The notes beneath the pieces are model-generated. The model worked only from the letters and a program-made list of their open reading frames with translations, made no database searches and was not told where the DNA came from. Positions 1-10,945 of a stretch of 64,000 nucleotides of DNA are shown here, in pieces. This DNA is from Coriaria nepalensis (Eukaryota; Streptophyta; Magnoliopsida; Cucurbitales; Coriariaceae), in NCBI GenBank assembly GCA_027186245.1, contig CP114496.1, positions 8,954,001 through 9,018,000 on the forward strand. The letters run 5' to 3'. How positions within the stretch are numbered: position 1 is the first letter of the stretch; every line of letters starts with the position of its first letter. A program made the position numbers and the translations under genes.

Positions 1-987
1 TTATGAGAGCGTTTTTTCATATCATATAGTCAAATAAATAGTCATACAATCTACTTCTTGCTACAATAACAAATAATAGTCAATTCAAACCACATCCACT
101 GACCGATAACAAATAATCAAAACACAAAAGCAATTAATTGGGTTTCAAAACATGAATTTGATATATGCAACAAAGATTTCTAAAAGAAACTTCGATTTAA
201 GAGCATGCTTCACCTGATGACAAGACAACGATAACATACTGCCAACCAAGTGCCGGAGTATGCCTACGAATAGACCGCACCTCAGTAAATGGTACCGCCC
301 TTATGGTGTAAAGATTCCTATCTACAGCATACACCAATTAATTCAATACTTGATCGGGAAGAAATATCACCAGGTCATTCAAATAACAATTTCCAGATTA
401 AAGAATATATAAACCTTTCTCAGATAGCTTTGGATTTGAGCTTTGTCCTTTGTACGGAATCCATGTCTACCATTAAACACGACCAAAAATTCCCAAATCA
501 ATTAATAATAAACATAAGAAAAATAGAAACAGAAAACAACATATAAACCTACAATTAGAATACACTCCATTCGTCCATTTCTTTAAAGAAATCTGAAGAT
601 ACTTACCAAGAACAAAGAAGAGGCTTGTTTGACCAACTTCAATCTTCCACTAATTCTTTCGGATGCAAACTGAGTGGGATGAATTGTCACGTTATCTTTC
701 AAGTAAACGATCTCAGCATCATCAGGCTCGCTGGACGAGCTTTGCCGACCACTATCGCTGCGCATCAAGCTAACCGAACCCTAAACAAACAATCCAAACA
801 GCAAAAAAAAAAAAAAAAACCTAAATCGAATCAACAAATTACAGAAAGCTAACCAAAACCAATACAGGTAACCGAACATTCATTAGCACATCACTCCCTA
901 AATTAAACGCCAAATCGATCTCACCTGATTCATCGATGCAGCGTAATCAGCATCGTCAGAGAGATCGTGAAGCTCGGTTTCTTGCAT
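1..987 (-). CDS. RabGAP/TBC domain protein, N-terminal part (partial, runs off the left edge)
   Basis: Four exons of a minus-strand gene can be joined in phase: 987-925 (start ATG), 780-607, 466-415 and 321-214, giving about the first 132 residues. The protein opens MQETELHDLSDDADYAAS and contains YLKDNVTIHPTQFASERI, TWIPYKGQ and the VRSIRRHTPALGWQY block. This matches the N-terminal Rab-binding region (DUF3548 type) of plant RabGAP/TBC proteins, which activate GTP hydrolysis by Rab GTPases in vesicle traffic. The catalytic TBC domain would lie beyond the left edge. The second exon uses the acceptor at 781; an AG 11 bases further in would break the frame. A polypurine/poly-A tract lies in intron 1. 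The family call is from remembered homology; which paralog it is cannot be told from this piece. Confidence 0.88.
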
Positions 988-1966
988 GGCTACTGGATTG
1001 AGAGCTAGTTTTATATTTTTCCTTCGCTTTTTTCTGTTTTTCTTTTCCTTTTGCCTTCGAGGCTAAGTATCAATGCGGTTTAACGGAGAAGAAATGAGAT
1101 TGGGAATTTGGTTTCAATGCGGTAGGAGGGCGTGTGGGGACCAGTACGGAGCTTCAATCAGTAGGACGAGAACGCTCTAGTGGGAGAGAGGATTCGGTTT
1201 CAACTTTATTTCTCCCCATTTGTCTATTAGATAAGGGGTGGTCGAAATTTATTGAAAAAGAGATTCTCTAAGCTGCCGCGTCAATTATAAACTTTATATT
1301 AATTTTAAATATAATTAAAATATATTAATTTATCGTAAATATATGATTTATTATTTTAAATAATAAATAAAAAAGTAACGCAATAATTGATTGAAAAAAA
1401 AAAATCAAAATGGAATGCTTTTCAATAATAATTGCAAATTCTTGTAATAGGCCGACATGTCGTTTGAGGACGTATTGAAATTTATCCTTTTTTTTTTTTT
1501 TCTTCTTTTTATGAAATTCGTGATAAATGTACAAATCATAGAGTGAATCAATTAAATCTTCATGATACATTTAATGGCATGTGATGAGAATTTAAATCAC
1601 CGATTATTATTATTAACCAAACAATACTTTTAATTAATAAATAAATAAAATTTGATCTAGAACAGAGAAGGTGAAAGGGTTTAAACATGGCGTACGAGAA
1701 GAGCGAAACGTTGCCAGTAGTCTCAGTACTTTTCCGTTAATCATGATGCTTCATCAGCTTGCTTCTCTACTTCGCTTTGATCGGTATATCATAATATCTT
1801 CGAGCCTCATTCATTCATGTCCGGTATTGATATCTGGAGAATGCTCGACGCATGTCTTAGAGACTTAAGAGTAGAGTATAATCATGTAAAATGATTATTT
1901 TTTTTATTTTTAACGATGTCTTTTGGATGTCTTTTATCGATGTCTTTTTTTCTGGGCATCATTCAG
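988..1966. other. Promoter side of the TBC gene and non-coding flank
   Basis: The first ~250 bases are less AT-rich and are the likely 5' UTR and promoter of the minus-strand TBC gene. The rest is AT-rich. I looked here for the missing upstream exons of the nucleotide-sugar transporter fragment that follows and found none. Confidence 0.5.
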
Positions 1967-2593
1967 GGGGGACCTAGAAAGGACAATAAATTTCCCTGAT
2001 CTATTCTCCTTAGACTTTGAGGTACTGTAGTGAATCAGTTGTTCTTCTATAGAGTTCTCACAATATTTGGATTGCATATCATCTAGTTAACCTGTTTTTC
2101 AGGTTGTGATGTTGCTTTCATGTATCCTGGCTTTTTTGATCAATTACTTTGTGTTTCTGAATACAACTCTCAACTCAGCGATCACACACACGGTTTGTGG
2201 TAATTTGAAGGTGAATAAGTGCTCCATCCCTGTGGGGTACTACTATACTTGTGAATTATGGGCTACTTGCATTTGTTTTCCTACTCTCTTAATTATATGA
2301 TCGATCAATCAGTATAAATCAGTCTTAAGTCTTAACCCATTGTTTTTTCTTACTTCCAACTCTGCTATTCATTTAGGATCTTTTCAGTATTGCACTTGGC
2401 TGGTTCCTATTCGGTGGGCTTCCATATGATCTGGTGGATTACTAAACTCTCTTCTAATCAAACATCTTAGTACTTATTACATTTTCTTGTTAATCTCTTT
2501 GTTATATTTATTTTCCAGTTCAATGTTCTCGGTCAGTCACTCAGCTTTCTTGGATCATGTTTGTATGCATACTGTAAGCTCCCCGGAAAGTAA
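1967..2593 (+). pseudogene. UGNT1: 3' fragment of a UDP-N-acetylglucosamine transporter (UGNT1-like)
   Basis: Four consecutive exons are intact and in phase: 1967-2021, 2103-2210, 2377-2433 and 2519-2593 (stop TAA). They encode about 97 residues: GDLERTINFPDLFS, then LNTTLNSAITHTVCGNLK, then DLFSIALGWFLFGGLPYDL, then a C-terminus ending CLYAYCKLPGK. This is the C-terminal third of a plant nucleotide-sugar transporter of the UGNT1/TPT-EamA type, Golgi membrane proteins that import UDP-GlcNAc; it would hold the last two or three membrane helices. The full protein is about 330 residues, and the upstream exons are absent between here and the TBC promoter. All splice sites and the stop are sound, so truncation is either recent or the piece is part of some other transcript. 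Most likely a truncated pseudogene. Confidence 0.78.
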
Positions 2594-5500
2594 GAAGAAG
2601 CTGCTTTAAGCAAAATGCTGCTAAAGAGTTCTACTTCTCATCTCCCTTTCTGTAAGGGAGCCAAATTTTGGTTACTCATTTCAGGTTCTTGTATTAACAC
2701 AGAAATTTTACCCACCCCCATTGAGAAAGCATGCTCTTTTTCTACCTCTTTGTATCATAACAGGTAATTAATTGCTAGTAAGTAAAGAAAAGCAAAGCAG
2801 ATGAAGAAAATGGGTCATGCTTATTCCTTAAGAATTCTAAATGAAACCAAAAACCTTATAATATATCTAGAGTAGAGCAAGCTGACAATGCACTTGTTGG
2901 TTAAACTTACCAAAATTGCACTATTGTCATGTTTTTTATTTCAGTTTCGACCCACAATTCTTAATTTAAACTTACAAGATGCATTTACGAAACACTATCA
3001 ATTATTCTCTCTTCTCTCTAACCTTCTCTTCTCTCTGATTCCTACGAAACACCATCCTCTTCGTTCAATTCACCTTGTTTACCTTCAATAGCTAACACAC
3101 TCATCATTATAAACATGAGCTTGAATATATAATCCGGTCGCTTTAAAGCCACCAAACTCTTGCTTTGTGATTAAATGAAATTGGAAATAAGATATTAAAA
3201 AAATCTCTTAAGGGCCGGGTTGCTCGAGAGGTCAAGGATCAAGTCCCTAATGAGGTTAATTTTGAGAGTCTCGAGTTGGAAACTTTCTTGAAGCTAGTCA
3301 TCAATGAGGATTCTAAAACTGTGAGGAGGGCAAATTACTTATAAATTTTGAGAATTGAAATATTGGAGCACGAATATTAAAGTTATAAAATTTTACCCCG
3401 TTTTTTAAATTTTCAATTTTATTCCTAAAAAATTCAAGAGAACGAATTAGACTTGTAGTGGCAACTGCTCCACTGCTTTCATGCTAGATCCGCCCCTACC
3501 TAACGTAGGGCGGAGAGATGGTTTGCTCAACTATCTTGAGAATACCTTGACCCATAAAAACAATAAAGAAAAGGAAAAGCACAAATTAAGTGGATGATAA
3601 CAAGAATGCAAGCCTCAGAATCCCTTTATATGTGGATGCATGATAGCAAGAAAATGCATTTGAAAAGAACACGCGATTAAGAAAGACAACGAAACAAAAG
3701 CTAGCTTAGTTTACTAGAAAACAGAAGTAGAGAAAAAGAGGAGATATATGTTATGATTTCCTGAAAATAAGGCCATGACGGTCCACTTAAGCAGGCAAGC
3801 CTGAAAAAATCTCAGTTATGACTGGCACAGGCCTGTCTCTTTGTCCCCCTCCCTTCATAATCATATTACTCAAAAGACTAGGCCTTGTGATTTGTATGAT
3901 AATAATAATGCATCTCATCTTTTCATTTGTTTTGTTTTGTTTTTTTTTTTTTTGGTCAATATTAAACTCTCTAGTTAATAATATAGTACTATGCCTTGTA
4001 ATAATAACTAAATTGCATGCATACTACTCCCAATCGAAAAAATATTTGACCAAATTCTTCTACATGATTTGTCCATGAATCGGAGTATATATATCCATTT
4101 TACCCGACAATCTGTCGGGCCAATTTGGTTGGTTGAAAAATTTAACATTAATAATGTGATAATGTAATATGTTATTTGTTTGTACGAAAATGTAACGTAA
4201 GTTCGGAATATGCATGAAGTTAATCTGTAAATGAATTTACAATAAGTAAATCCTCTAATATTATTCTTAAAATAAAGATTTATGAGTTTGAATCACCAAA
4301 TTTCTTTTCCAAAAAAAAAAAAAAACCGAATACTGATAAAATTTCTAGGATCCGATGAAGATAGAGAAATGGAATTAATGGGTTCTTAAGGCGTGATAGA
4401 ATCTGTATGAGCCCTTTTAGGGTTTGTGGGCACGCCAACTTATCGATCCAAATCATGAGTGAGAGAGATGATATTTATAATAATAATAATAATATATGTA
4501 TGTATGTATTAAAAGGGTGTTTTGCATTATCCAATACTTGTGAAGGAGGAATGAATGCAAAACCCTAGAAGGGTGTGTTCCCTGAGGAGGGCCCAAGGCA
4601 GGGTTTCGTTAGCTCCGGTGTCTCCTCTTTTCCCATTAGCTTGCGAGTTGTGGCCTACTTGCCATGCCTTGTGTTTTATATAATATAAATAAAGATGTGT
4701 ATGAATGCCAAATTGCCAAAACGTGTGTGTGTAGAAACTCGTTTGCTTTTTCTTTTCTAGACAGAATCCCATTTTGCTGACATTCTGCATTTCTGTTCTC
4801 AAACCTCGTCCTCTTATGAATTGACTATATCTTCATTCTCAATACTCTTTGTTTTTTAAGTACAATCAAATGTGAAGAGTTGAATCCTTTAAAAATGAGA
4901 GTTATGGATAAAATATTGCTGAAATTCTAGGTTTGTTTCATGCTTGACCGATTATTCGTTCAAATAGAATCTAAGTTAATCTGAACATTGCATGTGTAGT
5001 GCAATCCCATCATTACATAATTCTGTGACTTAACAATGTATTATATGATTTAGTTTAGCTGTTACATAATCACTTAAGGGATTCTCTCCATAATTCTTCT
5101 CAAAGAGAATCAGATATAACTTGTTTTTTAAATGTTATATGTTACATCTCATGAATATGGAAAGGTTGAGTTATATATATGTTATACATTTAAAGGAATA
5201 ATAATTAATACGTTTGTTTAAATGTTATGGCTCGATAGAAATGAGTAAGTATTTTATGAAATTCCTTTTCTGTAAAATTCCGTATAATTTACGACCAATA
5301 CTGATATGATATTTTAAATAGATTAAATTATTTATAATAGTATGCTTTTTTTTTCCGAACATGGCAAGATCCTGATTGTAAAACAAAATTGGAAACATAC
5401 ATTTACTTGAAAGGTGATACAATAAATATGAATTGTGAGGTGAATGTGCATGCATCATGCATTTAAAATAGTTGGATTACTTATAATTGTATGATTAAAT

Positions 5501-6579
5501 CTGTTTATGAACGTGGCAAGATCCTAATTATAAAACTAAATCGTAACAGACATTTATTTGAAAGGAGGCACAATGAATATGAACTGTTTTGAGTTTTTTA
5601 TTTTGGTGGAGAATCTTGAGGTGCATACATATGCATCATACAAGAGAGACATAGAGAAAATAAGAAGGATTGAAAAATAAAAATTTAACTATGAAAATGG
5701 TGTGATAATTGAGTAGAGATGAAGCATGACAATATCCCTAAAGTAAGTGTTTACATGCTCCCCATGCTGCCATGCATGACCTAGTAATGTTCTTCACATG
5801 ATCATTCGCCTCACCTTCTTCTCCCTTCACATCCCGAGGCTTAACCCTACACTTACATATATATGTATATATATATATATACATATCTACTTCCCTCTCA
5901 ACCCTATCTCATATCTTCATCAAATTTCTTCTCTACATGATCTCTACTACATATTTTACATATATATGTATATATGGTTGTTTATAGTTCCATGACTCGA
6001 TCGGTAGCTATCATCGTTTCCGTTTGGTGCAGGGGTTTTGGTTTTAAAAGAGTCCGATTAGTCAATTCTGTGGCATATATACATCTTTTTATTTTAACTC
6101 TTCACATGCATATATATGATCTTGATCTGTCTCATGATGAGTCAAGTTGTTGATTTGGCGTTTTGGACCCCATTTGTGTGTTCATTGTGGAAAACATTCC
6201 TTTGAATTTGATATCATGAGTGTTGTGATACTTTTACTTTTTGACCTCTAAAGCCAAATGAGAAAGGTCTTCATCTTTTTTCCCTTTCTTTTCTTCAGCT
6301 TTTTTTTTTTTTTTTTTTTGAATGCATATAAAGCACTTAATTCAATTTGGTGACATAGAAAAAAAGGAAAACTCTTTCAAACCCAAACATTTATATCTTC
6401 TATTACATCCTTGTTGTTGGGGAAAATTTCAGGAGATAATCAAATCATCATAATGTTCTACTTTGGTGCAACATAAATGGGACCAAGCTAGAAAGGATCT
6501 TATTTTTTCTCTAACACCCTTATGTTTTCTTTTCTTCTACTATTTCTTTATGCAATTTCCTTTTTGCCTTTTTGGTAGG
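2594..6579. other. Gene-poor AT-rich intergenic stretch
   Basis: I found no supportable coding exon on either strand. Short ORFs here are chance readings. Contents: a poly-T run near 3941, a patch at 3470-3520 (gatccgcccctacc) of the sort seen in old transposon remnants, a slightly GC-richer patch at 4540-4660, a diverged tandem repeat at 5310-5640, and (AT)n tracts at 5850-5885. Confidence 0.5.
5310..5640. repeat. Two-unit diverged tandem repeat, period about 155 bp
   Basis: Unit 1 (about 5310-5462) and unit 2 (about 5463-5640) share, in the same order: an AT-rich start, 'ggcaagatcct.attataaaac', 'acatttacttgaaagg' against 'acatttatttgaaagg', 'caataaatatgaa' against 'caatgaatatgaa', and 'tgaggtg' followed by 'atgcatcat'. 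Unit 2 carries a ~25-base insert before its end. The function is unknown. Confidence 0.65.
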
Positions 6580-6587
6580 TATATAAT
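6580..6587 (+). promoter_or_regulatory. Candidate TATA box of MIR171
   Basis: TATATAAT lies about 135 bases upstream of the MIR171 hairpin, placing a transcription start near 6612, a usual spacing for a plant Pol II microRNA gene. AT-richness makes chance TATA motifs common, so this is an inference. Confidence 0.3.
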
Positions 6588-6715
6588 GGCAAGAACCAGA
6601 ACATGATAAGCATTGTCCTTATAGATTGTTCATCGCAGTTGTGGGTATGTGTTCATGTGATTATGATAAGAAGGCTAGCCAGATTGATTGATATTTGGAG
6701 GCAAAGATGATAAAG

Positions 6716-6807
6716 AAAGCGATGTTGGTGAGGTTCAATCTGAAGACGGATTTACAGATTCGAGTTGTAAAATACGATCTCAGATTGAGCCGCGCCAATA
6801 TCACTTT
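6716..6807 (+). ncRNA. MIR171: MIR171 precursor hairpin
   Basis: The 3' arm holds a miR171 mature sequence at 6785-6805, beginning TTGAGCCGCGCCAATATC. The reading shifted three bases upstream is also nearly the miR171a form. The 5' arm at 6716-6742 pairs with 6781-6807 over 27 positions with only two mismatches and a few G:U pairs. The expected star strand (GATGTTGGTGAGGTTCAATC) lies at 6721-6740 and the loop is 38 bases. miR171 directs cleavage of GRAS (HAM/SCL6) transcription factor mRNAs that control meristem maintenance and branching. Mature on the 3' arm is the family rule and fixes the strand. No protein-coding gene overlaps it. Confidence 0.93.
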
Positions 6808-6829
6808 CCCTTCTATTTTGTTCTTCAAC

Positions 6830-7808
6830 ACATACAAGCTTAGAACCTGGATGCACTTATATATATTGTTCGTGTTTTGGTTTTTTATTTGTTTTCCCCT
6901 TTCTTTTTCTTCTTGTTGTCTCCCTATTAATGGAGATGTTGCGAAGTTCATGACTCCATCCAAGAATTTCTCGACTCGATCCATGCCGCTCCAGTTGATT
7001 TTATTATGCAAGAACACAGGTATGCAACTTTCGGGAATTTCTCAATTAATTATTAGATGTTCTAACTTACCGTTAATCAGGTATATATGGTCAGCACATA
7101 TGACCGGAATCATTGCAGGTGTCTGGAAATTTCAGTTTTGATTTCAATTCGAACAGATTGTCATTAAGTTCAAAACTTGAATTCTATACCTCTGTAATTT
7201 TGCACAACAATTTATACTCTAAAATTGCAACACTATTTCGGTATGCTATATTTTTCGACACAAAGTTTAAACCGCAATCATTATATAACAGTACTTCCGT
7301 TTGTATTTAGTTACAGCAATTAGAGATAACAGAAAACTCGAGACAATTGTACCGCCATAATGAGAGGTGGTAGTTGTGGCGGAGGGAGGACATAACTGTT
7401 CATTACACGACAGCGATCAATTGCTTTAACAATATGTAATTCATAGGTTTTCAACAAGTAGACTCGACTTCTTTCTGTCCATTAAAGCTAACTGCTCCAG
7501 TTTCGTGCTTCATACGTGTCCGTTTATCCGATAAAGAATGAAATGAAGATCTAAAGTGTAGAATGCATTGCTATCAGAAAACAAAACATAAAATTAGTTC
7601 TGCAGAAGTCCTCATTGCAAGTAGCAACAGTTTGAGATCCATCCATCCCTAATTCTAGTGTTTGTTTAAAAATGAAAAGAAAACAACTACAACAAAAGAA
7701 GTAACATTTAGATATCAAATTACATTATAGCTCCCAAAATTTGTCATTCCTTTTACTAAACAGAACATCCTTAAATCCAACACCAGTTAAGGAAAAAGAA
7801 ACACTCCT
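6830..7808. other. Non-coding stretch between MIR171 and DapB
   Basis: Probably the rest of the MIR171 primary transcript, then the DapB 3' UTR near 7600-7808. No other coding signal found. Confidence 0.4.
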
Positions 7809-10167
7809 TCACTGCATGTTCCCCTCCCGCAAGACACCGATCATATTGTATATCCGCTTATCCGCCTTCAATTGAATCTATACGGAAATGAAGAAATAAA
7901 TAATATCATAAAATGGATGCTTTTTTACATGGGCAAAGAGTATGTGTATGTATATATATATATAGACATCTATATAAATATATAGGAAGAAGAGATGATT
8001 GTAATACCTTACTAGCGAGGAAAATTCCGGCATCAACAGTACTCTCTGCATATATCGATCTACCACAGACATTGTGCTGAAACTCAAACGACACACTGGA
8101 AGAAGAAAAATATTAATAGAGCTTAAAAATGCAAAAAAGAGGGTCATTTCAAAACCAACGAATAAAAAGAGTTTTTGATGTATAATACATGATAAGAAAA
8201 ATAATAAGATGTTCATTACGTATGGTCCTGTGATGTGAGATGGTACGTATGAAAAGCATGACCAGATAAGTGCTCCTCCGGAACACCCACCATTTCAATT
8301 TGTTGCCTTGGATCCCGGATCATTGTTATCTGATGACAATAAATAATTAATTAGATAAATAAATCATATTCAAGAAGAAAAACTGAAACTAATAAACCTG
8401 ATCATGAAGAGAGAATTTCATTGTACCTGTTCCAGTTCAAAAGAAACGCCTAACTTTTGGAAGCAAGAAATAACGGCCTTGACCATTCCAGACATGTCCG
8501 GTTTGCTTGCTTGATGAGACTCCATCACCTAAAATTAAGTTTTAATCCAATTTTTCACATCGCTGCACTATTAGTACATCAAAAATCAACTTTAATAGCC
8601 ATTTAAATAAATATATAAATAAGGTGAAAAGGAGAAGAGAAAGATATACCTCTAGAGAATAGCCATGGAAGGCTCCAGGGAATTGCTCAGCCATAATATC
8701 CATGGCTGCAAGAAAGCCGACAACCTTGAATGAACACACCAAAAATATGGTATTAGGACAAGGAAAACGCAAAGATCCTAGGAGTGGTGTTAAGAGCATA
8801 ATATGAGTGATTTGAAATTAAAGATAACCTGTTTTCCCATTTGTGGGGAGATCACTGTGTCTATGTTCGAGTCTTCTACAGTCTTATATAATTGATCACT
8901 GTCCCCACCAGTAGTTCCCATTACAAAGGGGACTCCAACTTTGCTATACAGCTCTGCATTATCTAAACGAAACATAGGAAAAATTACATATGATTAATCC
9001 ACCTAAAAATAAATTAGTAAAAAAAAATTAATAGGTCCACCCAAATGGACCCATGTGCATTTGGAAAGCCATTTGAACCTGTATTTCAAGTTAACTCAAG
9101 CTTGGGTAAACTGTATTTTGGTTACACTGTAAGGTAAACTTCATTTTGCGAGCTTTCAATAAACCCTAGTCTAGAGTGCTAAGCTAGATTCTAAACGTAA
9201 CACTGGAGTTTGAAATGTTTTGCCTAAAGTTTGAACACGCATGTCTAGAAACTACCCTATACACCATACACCATACACCATACAACATGAAATTTGTTTT
9301 TCTCAAACGCTTGTGAGATGAAAGTTCATAAACTTAAAAGAAGACAATGAGTGCTTTTATCATTGAAAGAGTTACCATTCACTGCAGAAGGCACGGTATA
9401 GTCCACCACTATCAAACTTGGGTGTTTATCAAAAACGGATGCAAGGATGCTTTCTCTTTCAGATGGACCATGAACCGAGTATAATTTTCACATACTTGCA
9501 CTGTAAGTCCAGAATCTGTGTCAGAGCCAAACGAAATGGGAACAACATTAAGTCCAGCAGAATCTGCTGCTTCTATAACAGCTTTCCCCATTTTCCCAGT
9601 GCACCCATTTACCTAAATAGACAAAGATACCAACCGCTCATGAAATCTCCCTTTGGGTTGAGTGTCTGCAACTCCAGTTTGAGCCCACAAAACTTTAGTT
9701 TGTTGCTCAAACACCGATCCAAAGACAAATATTTAATGTACCTCACAATATAATTTAAATACACTTGGGACAAACTCCAATTTTTCCTAAAACTACAATT
9801 GCAAATGCGGAACCGAAACAAGAATCTGATTATTTTTAAACGATTCTACGGGCCCACAGAAAGGGTAGGTTTTAGGCTCAAACTGGAAGGAAAACAGTCT
9901 CGTAAAGCCACTGACACATTTTATCGAACACCTCATAGGCATATAATATACTCTCCCCCAACCAAACGACACAGATGAATATACTTCACGTTTGTCTTAT
10001 ACATCTCAACAAAAATGGAGCTTCAAGAGACATGAATTTGGTAATAAAATTTGAAACATTTTTACAGAGATGGAGGATGATATTAGTATTTAACATACCA
10101 TTATGGGGATGTCTAAGTTTCGAGAAGACGACGATATATCGAGATGATGGATAGGCGAAACCGCCAT
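7809..10167 (-). CDS. DAPB: 4-hydroxy-tetrahydrodipicolinate reductase (DapB type), with a one-base frameshift
   Basis: Eight exons: 10167-10099, 9612-9376, 8962-8829, 8724-8650, 8528-8427, 8329-8220, 8095-8008, 7877-7809. The product matches plant DapB, the plastid NAD(P)H-dependent reductase of lysine synthesis. It shows the nucleotide-binding VNGCTGKMGKAV near residue 24, GVPFVMGTTGGD, SPQMGKQ, and ESHQASK with the catalytic-site lysine, ending REGNM. All splice phases fit except exon 2. That exon is 237 bases where 3n+1 is needed; the frame slips near 9489 (GTATGTGAAAA, apparently one G short) and would hit a stop soon after. The bacterial PSGTA substrate loop reads MSGMVK here, another departure. 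Starting at 10167 leaves almost no transit peptide; an in-frame ATG at 10302 would add 45 residues that do not look like one. The gene may be a pseudogene, or the frameshift may be a sequence error. Confidence 0.85.
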
Positions 10168-10204
10168 TGAAATGATTGGTCTTGAACACCATGATCTATG
10201 CTTT

Positions 10205-10305
10205 CGAAGGATGATATTAGGACTGTTAACGGGTCGAATCAATTCGTACTTATCGGTAATATTTAAACCGACCCGAATCAGACTGAACGGGTAGTAGTAC
10301 ATAAA
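10205..10305. repeat. Possible hAT-like MITE end at the DapB 5' end
   Basis: The string TTAGGACTGTTAACGGGTCG followed by several copies of (G)ACCCGA / CGGGT resembles the terminal and subterminal sequence of plant hAT-type miniature elements, as in the element inside the second CNOT10 copy. I could not identify the opposite end or a target duplication. If real, it lies exactly where the DapB transit-peptide coding region should be. Confidence 0.3.
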
Positions 10306-10462
10306 ATTCGTGGGTAAAATTTAAGGGCAGACAACGTTCGTGTATATATAGGATACTAATATTGAGCGCGCCATCTTCCCCTTTCATGCCAAAAGTTGTG
10401 TCCAATGGACCAAAACCAGGTTTAGTGACCTAAGATCGCTACCTTATCCAATCATTCAACGT

Positions 10463-10496
10463 CACGTGTCTATCGGGCACAATTAATTCTCACGTG
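10463..10496. promoter_or_regulatory. Two G-boxes in a divergent promoter
   Basis: Two perfect palindromes CACGTG at 10463-10468 and 10491-10496, 28 bases apart, sit in the 778-base interval between the DapB start (-) and the CUE gene start (+). G-boxes bind bZIP and bHLH factors (ABA, light). A close pair in a shared promoter could affect both genes. The motif is seen; its use is inferred. Confidence 0.5.
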
Positions 10497-10945
10497 GCGC
10501 TATTTATCTGGCTAACCTGTTTACGGTCAGTCAGACTACTTGAACCTCTGCTGATTTTGGACGGTTGTTGCTGTTGGCTTTGCCCCGTCATGAATGATTG
10601 AACCAAAGATGTTCTCACACGGAAGAGAACCGATCAAACCCTAGAATTTCTCTCTATCCCAAAATCCCTAATTTTCCTTTTCATCCCCGATTTCTGCCTC
10701 TCGGAATTCGAAGCAGCGATCAAATCCGATAAATTTCTTGTATCACGATCCATTTCTCTGCAATTTTCTGTTTGTTTTTCTGATTCGATCATCAGTTTAG
10801 GTTTTATTAAAAGTCTGGGAAAGTAAGCAGGGTTAGGGATTGAATCCAATCGTGTCCCGCTGCATGAGCAAGGCGGAGGAGGGATTGGGTGCGGATCGAG
10901 CGCTCAGAGAGTAGAGGAAGCTGAGCAGAGGGGTGCTTGAAAAAC

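Noticed and set aside
6014..6036. miR168-like string (gtttggtgcagggg)
   Set aside because: Only a partial match to miR168 and no complementary arm downstream.
6661..7141. 148-codon plus-strand and 118-codon minus-strand ORFs
   Set aside because: They overlap the MIR171 hairpin on opposite strands and neither resembles a known protein; the RNA gene explains the conserved sequence.
10090..10302. Upstream ATG at 10302 as the DapB start
   Set aside because: The added residues do not look like a plastid transit peptide and overlap a repeat-like sequence; not excluded by the frame, so only noted.
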